A stretch of 64,000 nucleotides of DNA from Cohaesibacter marisflavi (GCF_900115225.1 NZ_FOVR01000009.1:62001-126000), one strand, 5' to 3'; positions 18,495 to 27,605 are shown, counted from the stretch's first letter. Notes: generated by a model from the letters alone, not told the origin. A program made the numbers and translations.

Positions 18495-18743
18495 ATGGCT
18501 CATGGCATTTTTTCAAAGTCCGTCGTCAAAACCGCCGCAACCGGCCTCATCGCATTGGGCATGGTGGCCAGCCTAGCTGCCTGCGGCGTGCGTGGACCAC
18601 TGCAGGCCCCGTCAGCCAACACCAATGCACAAAGCACCATCAAGGATCCGGTGGCAAGCGAGGGAGCCGTTGACGAGCAAGAGCCTCAGGCCACCCCGAC
18701 GAAGACGGCCAACGACGACTTCTTCCTCGACCCTCTGCTCTAG
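18495..18743 (+). CDS. lptM: LptM-like small lipoprotein
   Basis: This 82-residue lipoprotein has a signal sequence (residues about 5-28) ending in lipobox SLAAC. It is followed by GVRGPLQAPS, which matches the CG(L/V)(K/R)GPL start of LptM/YifL mature proteins. These assist maturation of the LptDE LPS translocon. The rest is polar and low in complexity, ending FFLDPLL. The position between argH and lysA is typical for this gene. The start at 18495 is chosen because the signal peptide begins there. Confidence 0.82.
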   Translation: MAHGIFSKSVVKTAATGLIALGMVASLAACGVRGPLQAPSANTNAQSTIKDPVASEGAVDEQEPQATPTKTANDDFFLDPLL

Positions 18744-18854
18744 GAACAGCCTTACGTTACGGCCCCCCGGCGCCCGGAATCGAAACCATGCCCGCTCGTC
18801 TGCCACGCAAAAGCGCGTGCTTGCGACTGAAGAGCCCAAAGAAAAGAGATAGCC

Positions 18855-20126
18855 ATGCACCATTTCGATTATATCGACGGCGTCATGCATGCCGAAGGCG
18901 TTTCCATTCCGGACATCGCCAAGCAAGTCGGAACCCCTTTCTATGTCTATTCCACCGCCACGCTCGAACGCCATTACAAGGTGTTTTCCGAGGCTTTTGG
19001 TGATGTGGACTCCATGCTTTGCTACGCCATGAAGGCCAACTCCAATCAGGCTGTACTGAGGGTGCTCGCACGCCTTGGCGCTGGTGCAGACGTTGTCTCT
19101 GAAGGAGAAATGCGTCGCGCTCTGGCCGCAGGTATTCCCGCTTCAAAAATCCTCTTCTCCGGCGTAGGCAAAACCCGCCGCGAGCTGACCTTTGCGCTGG
19201 AACAGGACATTCTCTGCTTCAATGTCGAATCCGAGCCCGAGCTTGAGCATTTGAGCAGGATCGCTGCAGAGCTTGGCAAAGAGGCTCGCATTTCCTTGCG
19301 GATCAATCCGGATGTGGATGCAAAGACCCATGCCAAGATCGCGACCGGAAAATCGGAAAACAAATTCGGCATTCCCTGGAAGCGCGCCCGCAAGGTATAT
19401 CAACGCGCCAACAGCCTGCCCGGCATCAAGGTCACCGGCATCGACATGCATATCGGCAGCCAGATAACCCATCTGGAACCCTTTGATTCTGCATTCGAGC
19501 GCCTTGAAGATTTGGTCAAACAATTGCGCAGCGATGGCATCGAGATCGATCATGTGGATCTGGGGGGCGGCCTGGGTATTCCCTACCAGAACACCCAGTC
19601 GCCACCGCCTCTGCCGCGCGACTATGCCGAAACGGTCAAGAAACATGTCAAGCATCTCGACTGCAAGGTCTATTTCGAGCCTGGCCGCCTCATCGCAGGC
19701 AACGCGGGCGTGCTGATCACCGAGGTCATCTATCGCAAGGAAGGAGAAGGCAAAACCTTCGTCATTGTAGATGGTGCCATGAATGATCTCATCCGGCCCA
19801 CGCTCTATGAAGCATGGCACGAGGCCAAACCCGTAACCGAACCATCCTACGACACCCCCGTCTCGAATGTGGACATTGTAGGCCCCGTTTGTGAAACAGG
19901 AGATTTCCTAGCGCAGGATCGTCCCCTACCGCATATGGATTCAGGCGATCTGGTGGCTATCATGTCAGCGGGAGCTTATGGCGCGGTGCAGGCCTGCACT
20001 TATAACAGCCGCCTGTTGGTGCCCGAAGTGCTGGTCAGTGGCGACAAGTGGCATGTCATCCGAGAACGCAAGAGCTATGAAGAATTGCTCGCGCTGGACA
20101 GCGTGCCAGACTGGCTGGAAGAATAG
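18855..20126 (+). CDS. lysA: Diaminopimelate decarboxylase
   Basis: LysA decarboxylates meso-diaminopimelate to L-lysine with PLP. The 423-residue, type-III-fold enzyme has the PLP lysine in CYAMKANSNQAVL near residue 58. It also has the phosphate-binding DLGGGLGIPY, the EPGRLIAGNAG motif, and the substrate-binding VCETGDFLA with its catalytic Cys. It completes the argH-lptM-lysA run and ends at a bidirectional terminator. Confidence 0.96.
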   Translation: MHHFDYIDGVMHAEGVSIPDIAKQVGTPFYVYSTATLERHYKVFSEAFGDVDSMLCYAMKANSNQAVLRVLARLGAGADVVSEGEMRRALAAGIPASKILFSGVGKTRRELTFALEQDILCFNVESEPELEHLSRIAAELGKEARISLRINPDVDAKTHAKIATGKSENKFGIPWKRARKVYQRANSLPGIKVTGIDMHIGSQITHLEPFDSAFERLEDLVKQLRSDGIEIDHVDLGGGLGIPYQNTQSPPPLPRDYAETVKKHVKHLDCKVYFEPGRLIAGNAGVLITEVIYRKEGEGKTFVIVDGAMNDLIRPTLYEAWHEAKPVTEPSYDTPVSNVDIVGPVCETGDFLAQDRPLPHMDSGDLVAIMSAGAYGAVQACTYNSRLLVPEVLVSGDKWHVIRERKSYEELLALDSVPDWLEE

Positions 20127-20145
20127 TCCGACCGATAGCTGAATG

Positions 20146-20178
20146 TAAAAAGGGATGGCAAATGCCATCCCTTTTTTA
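20146..20178. terminator. Bidirectional terminator between lysA and the receiver gene
   Basis: The inverted repeat AAAAAGGGATGGCA / TGCCATCCCTTTTTT has A and T tracts on both sides. It lies 20 nt after lysA and 34 nt after the minus-strand gene ending at 20212. Confidence 0.9.
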
Positions 20179-20211
20179 AACGCTTGTCATAAGCTCCAGC
20201 CGGAAACCAAC

Positions 20212-20622
20212 TTATCCATACATCGCACGCGACATGGAAACCGGACCAAGAGACGCCTCTCCAGACAGGGCCTCTCTCACGGCACGGCGAATTTCTGCCA
20301 GAGAAAAGGGTTTTGACACCACATCATGCACAATAGCAGCGAGGCTATCACAGCGCTCGCGCTGATCGGCAAATCCGGTCATCATCAGGATTGTCATTTC
20401 CGGCCAGCTGGTTGCGGCAGACTTGGCCAATTCAATGCCATCCATTTCGGGCATTTTGATATCAGTCAGAAGCAGGTCAAAAGACCCTCCATGCTCTGCA
20501 AGAAGGTCCATAGCATCTGTTCCGTCTTCAGCGGTTTTGACGTCATGCCCGTCCATCATCAATGCCCGCTGCACAAACATGCGAACCCCGTCGTCATCTT
20601 CGGTAAGAAGAATTCGGGCCAT
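20212..20622 (-). CDS. CpdR-like single-domain response regulator
   Basis: This 136-residue protein is a receiver domain without an output domain. The acidic pocket is TEDDD at residues 8-11, the phosphoacceptor Asp54 is in LLLTDIKMPEMDG, and Thr82 and Lys104 (VVSKPF) complete the site. It resembles CpdR, the regulator of ClpXP proteolysis in Caulobacter and rhizobia. However, a second CpdR-like paralogue is usual in rhizobia, so the exact role is uncertain. It lies 207 nt downstream of hpt on the same strand, where it might share a transcript. Confidence 0.8.
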   Translation of the reverse strand: MARILLTEDDDGVRMFVQRALMMDGHDVKTAEDGTDAMDLLAEHGGSFDLLLTDIKMPEMDGIELAKSAATSWPEMTILMMTGFADQRERCDSLAAIVHDVVSKPFSLAEIRRAVREALSGEASLGPVSMSRAMYG

Positions 20623-20829
20623 AACCTTACCCCCAAAATACTCTTTTTAGTCACACCAAGATCTTTTGCCGATCTTGCTCGCCTATTTGACAGCCAAAAG
20701 GTTTACCAAAAGCGAAAACGGGACGGAAAAATTGAAGCACCGGCATGTTTACACATAAAGAAAAGCGCAGATCCAACCCTTCGGTTCGACCTGCGCCCTT
20801 ACCCATAAATCACATTCAATTATCTGATT

Positions 20830-21366
20830 TTATTGATCGTTTTCTTCCAGATAGCCAACAAAAGGCACTTCCCGGTATGAGTGTGCCTTATCCATTCCAT
20901 AACCGACAACAAATTTGTCAGGGCATTCAAAACCGACATATTCCGCATCAAGATCGGCGACCCTTTTGCCCGGCTTATCGAGCAAAACGGCAATGTCTGC
21001 GCGATTGGCGCCACGTTCCTGCAACAGATTCTTGGCATAGGCCAGAGTGCGCCCGGATTCCAGAATATCGTCAATCAGTAGCACATCGCGATCCTTCACG
21101 ATCACCTCGATGTCCCGCACAACTTTCACATTGCCTGAAGATTTGGTGCCAGAGCCGTAGCTGGAGAGCGACATGAATTCCACTTCCAGCGGAACACCGG
21201 CGCGATACAGAGAGCGTAGCAGATCAGCTGCAAATACAAAGCTTCCCTTGAGGACCGCAATAACGAGCAGATTTTTATAACCAGCCTCTGCGATGGCGTT
21301 TGCCAGTTCCTGATTTCGGCTGGCGAGTGTCGCCTCGTCATAGAGGACTTCAATGGTATCTGTCAT
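20830..21366 (-). CDS. hpt: Hypoxanthine(-guanine) phosphoribosyltransferase
   Basis: This 178-residue purine-salvage enzyme transfers ribose-5-phosphate from PRPP to hypoxanthine or guanine. The PRPP-binding signature is VLLIDDILESGRTL, with VLKGSFVFAADL and FMSLSSYGSGTKSSG earlier. The C-terminal FVVGYGMDKAHSYREVPFVG is conserved in bacterial Hpt. The gene is followed by the receiver gene and preceded by the MJ0042 repeat protein, all on the minus strand. Confidence 0.94.
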   Translation of the reverse strand: MTDTIEVLYDEATLASRNQELANAIAEAGYKNLLVIAVLKGSFVFAADLLRSLYRAGVPLEVEFMSLSSYGSGTKSSGNVKVVRDIEVIVKDRDVLLIDDILESGRTLAYAKNLLQERGANRADIAVLLDKPGKRVADLDAEYVGFECPDKFVVGYGMDKAHSYREVPFVGYLEENDQ

Positions 21367-21425
21367 GAATTTTTCCGGCTTCCCTTCAGACTCAGACTCT
21401 GTCAGATGGCCTGGCCTATGATGAT

Positions 21426-22730
21426 CTATTCGTTGAACACGCGCATCGAGAGATATCTTGCTTGCGCGGGCGCAGCAATCGACGTCTCGATCAGTTTGCG
21501 CTCACCCGGCCCGAGGCCCACATGGTCCGGTCCGATGGTCCATGAATAAAGCTCAAGACGCTCCTTGCCAAGGACGGAAAACTCCACAGAGGGAAGAATC
21601 ACAGGTTCAGTGCCCGGATTGACCAGTTCGGTCTCGATGGCGAGCACTGGTGACCCGCTTTTCTGCTCAAGACGCACGTCAACCATCTCGATATCGACAC
21701 CGACCACATTCACATCCATTCCAAACATGGAATAAAGAGAAGCGAGGTCCGGAATGCGTTTCACCCAGAATTGAGGCGCCATAAACAGAGCCCCCAGCAA
21801 AATCACCGTGGCGGCAAGAGCAGCGCTACCCATCACCCACTCTTTTTTCACTGAACGGCTGGCGCCAGCTCCCCCCTTTTGCTTTTTGGCGCGCGCCTTG
21901 CGCCGCCGACTGCGCGCCCGGGCTTCTGTTCCGCCGCGCGCGACTTTCTTTTGCGCTTCAAAAGCAGCGGCATCCAGAAGATCGACCACAGGAGGCTGGA
22001 AATCATCCCCGCCGTCTCCCTTCACGACAAAGGGCTTGGAATCCTCATCATCGGCCGCAGCATCATCTGCCCCGTCCTCAGACTCTCCTGCGGGCAAAGC
22101 CTCTGCTTTCTGGGGCTTCTTGGGTTTTTCAGCTTTTTCCGCCTTGCCAGCAGGCTCATCAAACAGGGAATCGATATCGTCCTGGCTCTGCTCCTCGCCT
22201 CCTGAGGGGCTGTCAAACAGCGCGTCAATATCATCCTGACTTTGCTCTTCGCCACCAGACGGGCTGTCAAACAGCGCGTCAATATCATCCTGACTTTGCT
22301 CTTCGCCACCAGACGGGCTGTCAAACAGCGCGTCGATATCGTCCTGGCTTTGTTCCTCGCCACCGGAGGGGCTGTCAAACAGAGCGTCGATATCATCCTG
22401 ACTTTGTTCCTCGCCACCAGACGGGCTGTCAAACAGAGCGTCGATATCATCCTGACTTTGCTCTTCGCCACCGCCAGAAGGGCTGTCGAACAAGGCATCG
22501 ATATCGTCCTGACTTTGTTCCTTTCCCTCAGCAGGTTGCGCCTCGGGTTCTTTTGCCGCTGGCTTTGGGGCAGGTTTGGGGTCAGGTGCCTTTTCAGGCT
22601 TCGGTTCAGGGGTCTGTTCCGCATGCCAGGTTTCCCCGCAACTGGAACAACGCACGGACCGCCCTTCAGCGCCGATATAATCATCGGGGACCTGATAGCT
22701 TGTCGCACAATTTGGGCAGGTTATCTTCAT
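21426..22730 (-). CDS. MJ0042 zinc-ribbon membrane protein with seven 18-aa repeats
   Basis: This 434-residue protein has three parts. Residues 1-35 form an MJ0042-type zinc ribbon with two CxxC pairs (CPNC, CSSC). After a Pro/Lys/Glu-rich linker, residues 71-196 hold seven tandem 18-residue repeats around SQDDIDALFDSPSGG, the last one diverged (SLFDEPAGK). An acidic linker and an Arg/Lys-rich stretch (about 280-300) lead to one transmembrane helix (VMGSAALAATVILLGALFM). A periplasmic domain of about 110 residues follows, like the DUF3426 region of similar proteins. The zinc ribbon would be cytoplasmic. The gene is divergent from ftsE, a common arrangement in Hyphomicrobiales. Its function is unknown. 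The start at 22730 is fixed by the ribbon. Confidence 0.85.
   Translation of the reverse strand: MKITCPNCATSYQVPDDYIGAEGRSVRCSSCGETWHAEQTPEPKPEKAPDPKPAPKPAAKEPEAQPAEGKEQSQDDIDALFDSPSGGGEEQSQDDIDALFDSPSGGEEQSQDDIDALFDSPSGGEEQSQDDIDALFDSPSGGEEQSQDDIDALFDSPSGGEEQSQDDIDALFDSPSGGEEQSQDDIDSLFDEPAGKAEKAEKPKKPQKAEALPAGESEDGADDAAADDEDSKPFVVKGDGGDDFQPPVVDLLDAAAFEAQKKVARGGTEARARSRRRKARAKKQKGGAGASRSVKKEWVMGSAALAATVILLGALFMAPQFWVKRIPDLASLYSMFGMDVNVVGVDIEMVDVRLEQKSGSPVLAIETELVNPGTEPVILPSVEFSVLGKERLELYSWTIGPDHVGLGPGERKLIETSIAAPAQARYLSMRVFNE
22143..22520 (-). repeat. Seven in-frame 54-bp tandem repeats inside the zinc-ribbon gene
   Basis: Each unit encodes EEQSQDDIDALFDSPSGG or a close variant. Units are nearly identical in protein and differ mostly at third positions. 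One unit carries a single extra Gly codon. The central five protein units are identical, which suggests recent expansion or homogenisation. Confidence 0.95.
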
Positions 22731-22956
22731 AGGTGCTTCAACGCTGCAAAGGAATGGGTATAAGCGGCTCCCCGCCTTTTGACGCCCACATTCTAGACAA
22801 AGCATTGAAAGGAGGCGAATCATCCACAACATAGGATATCAGCCATTAAGGCTTTGCCAAGCCCCGCTCAAAGATCAATGATTGTGTATAGTTATCGGGT
22901 GAATCGGGACACCAAATCATGCAAGCTGCCATCAAACGACCAGAAGGAAGATCATA

Positions 22957-23616
22957 TTGATTCGCTTTGAGAATGTTGGCCTGCGCTATGGAATGGGACA
23001 GGAAGTGCTGCGCGATGTGTCTTTTCACATCCCACAGAACTCCTTTCAGTTTCTTTCCGGCCCCTCGGGGGCTGGCAAGACATCCCTGCTCAAACTGATG
23101 TTCCTCTCGCTCAAACCAAACCGCGGCCTGATCAAGATCTTCGGTCGCGATACCGCTCGCCTTGACCATGATGAACTGGCCAAGCTACGCCGACAGATCG
23201 GCTTTGTCTTTCAGGAATTCCGACTACTCAACCACCTAACAACCTTCGAAAATGTCGCTCTGCCATTACGGGTCAAGGGCATGTCGGAGAGCGCCTATAG
23301 AACCGATGTGGCCGAATTGCTGGAATGGGTCGGCCTTGGCCACCGTATGCATGTCTATCCGCCTGTGATGTCTGGCGGGGAAAAGCAGCGCGCTGCGATT
23401 GCGCGCGCCCTCATCTCCCGCCCCAAGCTTCTGCTGGCAGACGAGCCAACCGGTAACGTTGACCCGATTCTTGCCCGCCGCCTTCTGCGCCTGTTTGTTG
23501 AATTGCACAGATCAGGCACCTCCATTGTCATCGCAACGCACGACACCAGCCTGATGGATCAGATTGAGGCGCGCCGCATTGTGCTGAACGATGGAACTCT
23601 CTACATTTACGATTAA
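22957..23616 (+). CDS. ftsE: Cell division ATP-binding protein FtsE
   Basis: This 219-residue ABC ATPase works with FtsX at the septum to activate peptidoglycan hydrolysis. Walker A is GPSGAGKTS, the Q-loop is FVFQEFRLL, the signature is MSGGEKQR and Walker B is LLLADEPTGNVDP with a following H-loop THD. The start appears to be TTG at 22957 preceded by GAAGGAAG; no better ATG is available. ftsX follows after 14 nt. The divergent neighbour is the zinc-ribbon repeat protein. Confidence 0.95.
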   Translation: MIRFENVGLRYGMGQEVLRDVSFHIPQNSFQFLSGPSGAGKTSLLKLMFLSLKPNRGLIKIFGRDTARLDHDELAKLRRQIGFVFQEFRLLNHLTTFENVALPLRVKGMSESAYRTDVAELLEWVGLGHRMHVYPPVMSGGEKQRAAIARALISRPKLLLADEPTGNVDPILARRLLRLFVELHRSGTSIVIATHDTSLMDQIEARRIVLNDGTLYIYD

Positions 23617-23630
23617 GAGAGGAGAGCCCC

Positions 23631-24821
23631 ATGGCCAGACGCCCCACCGATAGAGACGGACAAGACAGAACGCACGCCCCGATGCCGTCCAGCACGCCGC
23701 GCGTCGGCCCCAATCTTGGTCCCAGGCCAGGTCCTGTAGGCGAGGAAGCGTTCAAGCCGCATGCCAGCACCAGACAACCGGCAGGCCCCAATGAGCTGCC
23801 TTCCCTGACCAAGGGCAAGAATCCGCTCTCCAAACCGGGCAAGGCGCGCAAGAAAAGCTCCAGAATGCGCCAGCTGCGTCAGATGAAGCCCAAGCGCTTT
23901 ACCCAGCAGATCCCCTTCTCGGACAAGAAGCCCGGCCCGATTGTCCCCAAAGGAACCATCGCGGGCCACGCGCTCGTACTGGTGATCGCCATCATGAGCT
24001 TCCTTGCCGCACTCACTGTCGCAGCCGTGACCATCATTTCCGATGCTACGCGGGACTGGCAATCTGACATCAGCCGCGGCGCAACCATCCAGATCAGACA
24101 GCTGGAGGGCGTCGAGATGGAAGGGGAATTGGCCAAGGCCATCAATATTGCTCGCCAGACCCCGGGCATCACAAGCGCCACGGCCCTCACGTCGGATGAA
24201 TCCAATTCGCTGCTCGAGCCATGGCTGGGGCTCGATATCACCTTTGATGATCTACCTATTCCGCGTCTGATAGAGCTGACCATCGATGACCCTTCGGCAG
24301 TGGACTTCGCATCATTAAGCAGGCAATTGCAGGAGCAGGTGCCCGGCGCCGTTCTGGATAACCACCGCTTCTGGGTGGAACGACTGCGTTCCATGGCCGA
24401 AACCGCCATCTTCATCGGCTTCACCATCATGGTGCTGGTGGTCACAGCCACGGTTCTAACCGTGGTCTTTGCCACCAGATCGGCCATGTCGGGCAACAAG
24501 GAAACGATCGAGGTGCTCCACTTTGTGGGAGCCAGCAACAAATTCATTGCCGGCGAATTCCAGCGCAAATTCTTTACCCTCGGCTTTCAGGGCGCCCTTG
24601 CTGGCGGCGGGACCGCCGTCGTCACCTTCCTTATCATACAGGGGTTGCTGCGCGCGCAGGAAGGGTCTGCCGCCCTTGATCAGATGCAGGCCCTACTCGG
24701 TGTTGTGCAACTGGGCGCCAACGCCTATCTTGGCACCTTCGCTCTGGTGATCTTGATCGCCGTATTCACCGCAATCACAACACGATTGACCGTTATGAAT
24801 ACGTTGAAAAAGCTATCCTGA
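23631..24821 (+). CDS. ftsX: Cell division ABC permease FtsX with long N-terminal extension
   Basis: This 396-residue membrane subunit has a proline-rich, basic cytoplasmic tail of about 105 residues before the first helix (HALVLVIAIMSFLAALTVAAV). An extracytoplasmic loop follows, then three more helices near residues 260-280, 315-340 and 365-385. The FtsX signature is seen in ETIEVLHFVGASNKFIAGEFQRKF. The tail is longer than in enteric FtsX, but long tails are usual in alphaproteobacteria. It is co-transcribed with ftsE; the ribosome site is AGAGAGGAG. Confidence 0.93.
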   Translation: MARRPTDRDGQDRTHAPMPSSTPRVGPNLGPRPGPVGEEAFKPHASTRQPAGPNELPSLTKGKNPLSKPGKARKKSSRMRQLRQMKPKRFTQQIPFSDKKPGPIVPKGTIAGHALVLVIAIMSFLAALTVAAVTIISDATRDWQSDISRGATIQIRQLEGVEMEGELAKAINIARQTPGITSATALTSDESNSLLEPWLGLDITFDDLPIPRLIELTIDDPSAVDFASLSRQLQEQVPGAVLDNHRFWVERLRSMAETAIFIGFTIMVLVVTATVLTVVFATRSAMSGNKETIEVLHFVGASNKFIAGEFQRKFFTLGFQGALAGGGTAVVTFLIIQGLLRAQEGSAALDQMQALLGVVQLGANAYLGTFALVILIAVFTAITTRLTVMNTLKKLS

Positions 24822-24892
24822 GCAGAATTGGCCTCGACAGGCTGTGCCCAAATGCGGATAAAGCACCCATCACAACCAACGCCGGACCCGGA

Positions 24893-25534
24893 ATGCCCCA
24901 GTCACCCACACAACAGAGCTCTGCCTTGAGAAAAGGGGTATTTGCTCTTTTCTTCGCGGCCTTTATTGGCCTGTGTGCGCTGTTGATTGGCTGGGCAATC
25001 TTCATCGCCTATGCGCTGACAGCCGATGAAACGCCCCCTGAGCCAGCCGACGCCATCGTCGTCGTCACGGGGGGAGCGGGTCGGTTGGAACGGGCAATAG
25101 AATTGCTCAAGGAAGACAAGGGCCACAAGCTGCTCATTTCCGGCGTACACTACAGAAACACGGACCGCACCCTGTTTGCCCGCTTCGATCTGGATGAAGA
25201 GACGATCAACTGCTGTGTCGATCTGGACAGGGAAGCGCTGAATACGGTTGCCAATGCCACCCAGACGGCGATCTGGGCCAAGGAAAACAATTTCAAAAGC
25301 CTCATCATCGTCACCAGCGCTTATCACATGCCCCGGACCCTTTTGGAAATGCGCCGCGCGGCACCAGACGTATCCTTCCAAAGCGATCTTGTGGCCGGAT
25401 CAACCAAACAGCCGCTCTTGTCTCGCCTGATCAACTGGAACACGGTACACCTGCTAACCAAGGAATATTTCAAGCTTCTGGCCGCTGTGCTGCACGGGAC
25501 CACCGAGAGACTCTTGAGCCATCGGGGGCAATAG
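24893..25534 (+). CDS. YdcF/ElyC (SanA-like, DUF218) membrane-anchored protein
   Basis: This 213-residue protein has an N-terminal transmembrane anchor (FALFFAAFIGLCALLIGWAIFIAYAL). The DUF218 domain follows: DAIVVVTGGAGRLERAIELL, then SGVHYRN, then NTVANATQTAIWAKEN, then LIIVTSAYHMPRTLLEMRR. E. coli ElyC and SanA relatives affect envelope integrity, but the biochemical activity is unresolved. It follows ftsX by 71 nt and precedes plsC, a common ftsEX neighbourhood in rhizobia. Confidence 0.88.
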   Translation: MPQSPTQQSSALRKGVFALFFAAFIGLCALLIGWAIFIAYALTADETPPEPADAIVVVTGGAGRLERAIELLKEDKGHKLLISGVHYRNTDRTLFARFDLDEETINCCVDLDREALNTVANATQTAIWAKENNFKSLIIVTSAYHMPRTLLEMRRAAPDVSFQSDLVAGSTKQPLLSRLINWNTVHLLTKEYFKLLAAVLHGTTERLLSHRGQ

Positions 25535-25728
25535 CCTGAGACGATCATGTCTCTGGACAGATCTGTCATTTTCACCGATAAATGGTTTCACCAAGCCAGA
25601 TCCGAGAGCTGTGCGCGCGGAGCTGCACAGAGGCACATAAAAACCAATGGACCAGTGCGTGTCTTTCAAACCGGAAGAGCCGAATGAAAGAAAAACGCAT
25701 CAGATAACCCGAGCGGAACAAGACCCAG

Positions 25729-26490
25729 ATGCTGATTATCCGATCCGTGCTATTCAACGCAGCCTTTTATCTGTCGACAGCGCTCATGCTGATCATATCC
25801 ATTTTCACCTACCCCCTGCCCCGCCGCTATCTGATCAAACTGGCAGGCATCTGGGCAAAGGTATGCGCATGGCTCTTTACCACCATCGTGGGCGGCAGCT
25901 ATGAGGTGAGAGGGGCGGAGAAAATTCCCAAAGGCCAGAGCATCATCCTCGCTTCCAAGCATATGAGCGCCTTTGAAACCTTCGCTCTGGTACCGCTGGT
26001 GGACGACCCACTATTCATTCTCAAGCGCGAATTGCTGCGCTATCCGCTTTTCGGCTGGGCCTTGCTGAAAACCGACATGATCCCCATCGACCGCAGCGCC
26101 GGACTGAAAGCCCTGCGCGGCATGCTGCTCGAAGCACGCAAGAAAATGACTGCCGACAGCAGGCAACTCATCATCTTCCCCGAAGGCACACGCCGGCGCC
26201 CCGACACTGAGCCAGTCTATAAGTTCGGTATCAGCCATATCTATCATGCCCTGGAAGTGCCCTGCTATCCTGTGGCCCTCAACACCGGTCTGTTCTGGCC
26301 GAAAGGCAGCCCGATTCGCCATTCCGGCAAAATCATCATCGAGATTCTGCCTCCGATCGAACCGGGCATGGGGATGCGTCCATTTTTCGAACAACTTAGT
26401 GAAACCATAGAATCGCATTCAAATCGGCTGATTTCCGAAGCCCGTGCTGCCAACAAAGACCTCCCTCCACCGACAAAAACCGAAGCCTAG
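25729..26490 (+). CDS. plsC: 1-acyl-sn-glycerol-3-phosphate acyltransferase
   Basis: This 253-residue membrane acyltransferase converts lysophosphatidic acid to phosphatidic acid. Two hydrophobic segments lie in the first 55 residues. Motif I is KHMSAFE (His78, with Glu83 at the usual H(x4)D position) and motif III is FPEGTRRRP. Aspartate is the textbook residue at the second position; a Glu here also occurs in alphaproteobacterial relatives. It ends the ftsE-ftsX-ydcF-plsC run. Confidence 0.9.
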   Translation: MLIIRSVLFNAAFYLSTALMLIISIFTYPLPRRYLIKLAGIWAKVCAWLFTTIVGGSYEVRGAEKIPKGQSIILASKHMSAFETFALVPLVDDPLFILKRELLRYPLFGWALLKTDMIPIDRSAGLKALRGMLLEARKKMTADSRQLIIFPEGTRRRPDTEPVYKFGISHIYHALEVPCYPVALNTGLFWPKGSPIRHSGKIIIEILPPIEPGMGMRPFFEQLSETIESHSNRLISEARAANKDLPPPTKTEA

Positions 26491-26612
26491 ATTCTAAATA
26501 TTGTATTTTTTAAGAATCGAACTACATAATGTAGACAAAGAACAAGTTGCATCCCATTAAGGATTGTTCTATATTTGTTCTTATTAAGATCAAGATGTGT
26601 TGGGGATCGAGT

Positions 26613-26975
26613 ATGTCGTTTGGGGCCATTGGAGACTTCGCTGTCGACAGCCTGCGCAATCGCTTCTGCTACTGGCAGAGCGACAGCGGCAATAGATATA
26701 TTTTCACCCAGATTCCCGAAGATGACATTTCCAGCTTCGAAAATTGCATCCTGTTGCTGGCCACCGAAAACGCCGACAAGCTTCAGCCTGAATTGAAGTG
26801 GATCGGCGAAATCTCGGATCTGTCCCCGCTCGCCTTTCGCGATATCGCCCCTGAGGACGTCAAGGATCTGGTGGTCTATGTTCACCTGTTGGCAGGTAGC
26901 GAACATGAACGCCAGCAGGTCATTGACGATTTGGCACGCGATGCTGGACGGGAAATCTGCCTGCTTAGTGCATAA
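26613..26975 (+). CDS. Conserved-looking hypothetical protein (120 aa)
   Basis: I do not recognise a family. The 120-residue product has no signal peptide or membrane segment and is acidic. Its composition is that of a real soluble protein (FCYWQSDSGNRYIFTQIPEDD, then VKDLVVYVHLLAGSEHERQQVIDDL). The start at 26613 has GGGGATCGAG upstream; earlier in-frame codons give an implausible hydrophobic lead. The 120-bp upstream region is A+T-rich with two inverted repeats (GATTCT / AGAATC and CTACAT / ATGTAG). Confidence 0.6.
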   Translation: MSFGAIGDFAVDSLRNRFCYWQSDSGNRYIFTQIPEDDISSFENCILLLATENADKLQPELKWIGEISDLSPLAFRDIAPEDVKDLVVYVHLLAGSEHERQQVIDDLARDAGREICLLSA

Positions 26976-27056
26976 AGCAGATCATCCAGATGGCTCACCC
27001 CATATGGTAGCAGATAACACTTACAGCCAACCCCGCTTGTTCATTGTTTCCCCTAG

Positions 27057-27605
27057 CTAGGGTTTGGCTTTTAGCCTCAGCGCGTCAGCCAGTTCATAAA
27101 GAGCCTCATCCTCGATATTGATCTCCTTGAGATGATCCACCGTGTTGAGCACATAGTCAATGTTGGGACCGGCCTCACCCTGACTTTTCAGAACAATCTT
27201 CACCTGTTCCTCAAGGTCTAGCTTTCCCGCATATTGCCCATGCGTTGTGTCGGCAACATAGGTCACAGCCTCCACCTTGCGCGGCGCGCCACCAACCGTG
27301 ACCGAAGCGATCTCGACGGGTACAAATTCTTCCAGATAGACGGAGGTGACCTGTTCGCGCGCGCGCAGATAGTCAATCACCGCCTCACGCTGGCTGCCGT
27401 CGACACGAAACACCATCCCCTGACAGGAACCGCCCTCACTCAGTCCCATCACCAGTCCGGGATTTTCCGGCGATCCACGATAGACATGGGAATAGACACA
27501 GAGTGCGCGGTGATAGCCCTCGAGGGTACCAATATAGGATTCTTCAAAGTCGAATCCGGGTCGCCACATGAGAGAGCCATAACCAAAGACCCAAAGATCG
27601 CGCAT
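27057..27605 (-). CDS. chaC: ChaC-family glutathione-specific gamma-glutamylcyclotransferase
   Basis: This 182-residue cytoplasmic enzyme is predicted to degrade glutathione to 5-oxoproline and Cys-Gly. The N-terminal signature is LWVFGYGSLMWRPGFDF, which binds the gamma-glutamyl group. GSCQGMVFRV and a later acidic segment form the rest of the cyclotransferase fold. The start at 27605 places the YGSL motif at its usual position near residue 9. It is divergent from the DUF2125 gene, as in other Hyphomicrobiales. Confidence 0.87.
   Translation of the reverse strand: MRDLWVFGYGSLMWRPGFDFEESYIGTLEGYHRALCVYSHVYRGSPENPGLVMGLSEGGSCQGMVFRVDGSQREAVIDYLRAREQVTSVYLEEFVPVEIASVTVGGAPRKVEAVTYVADTTHGQYAGKLDLEEQVKIVLKSQGEAGPNIDYVLNTVDHLKEINIEDEALYELADALRLKAKP

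Noticed and set aside
22143-22520. Tandem repeats as a possible CRISPR array
   Set aside because: Repeats are 54 bp without spacers and are an in-frame multiple of three encoding a conserved peptide.
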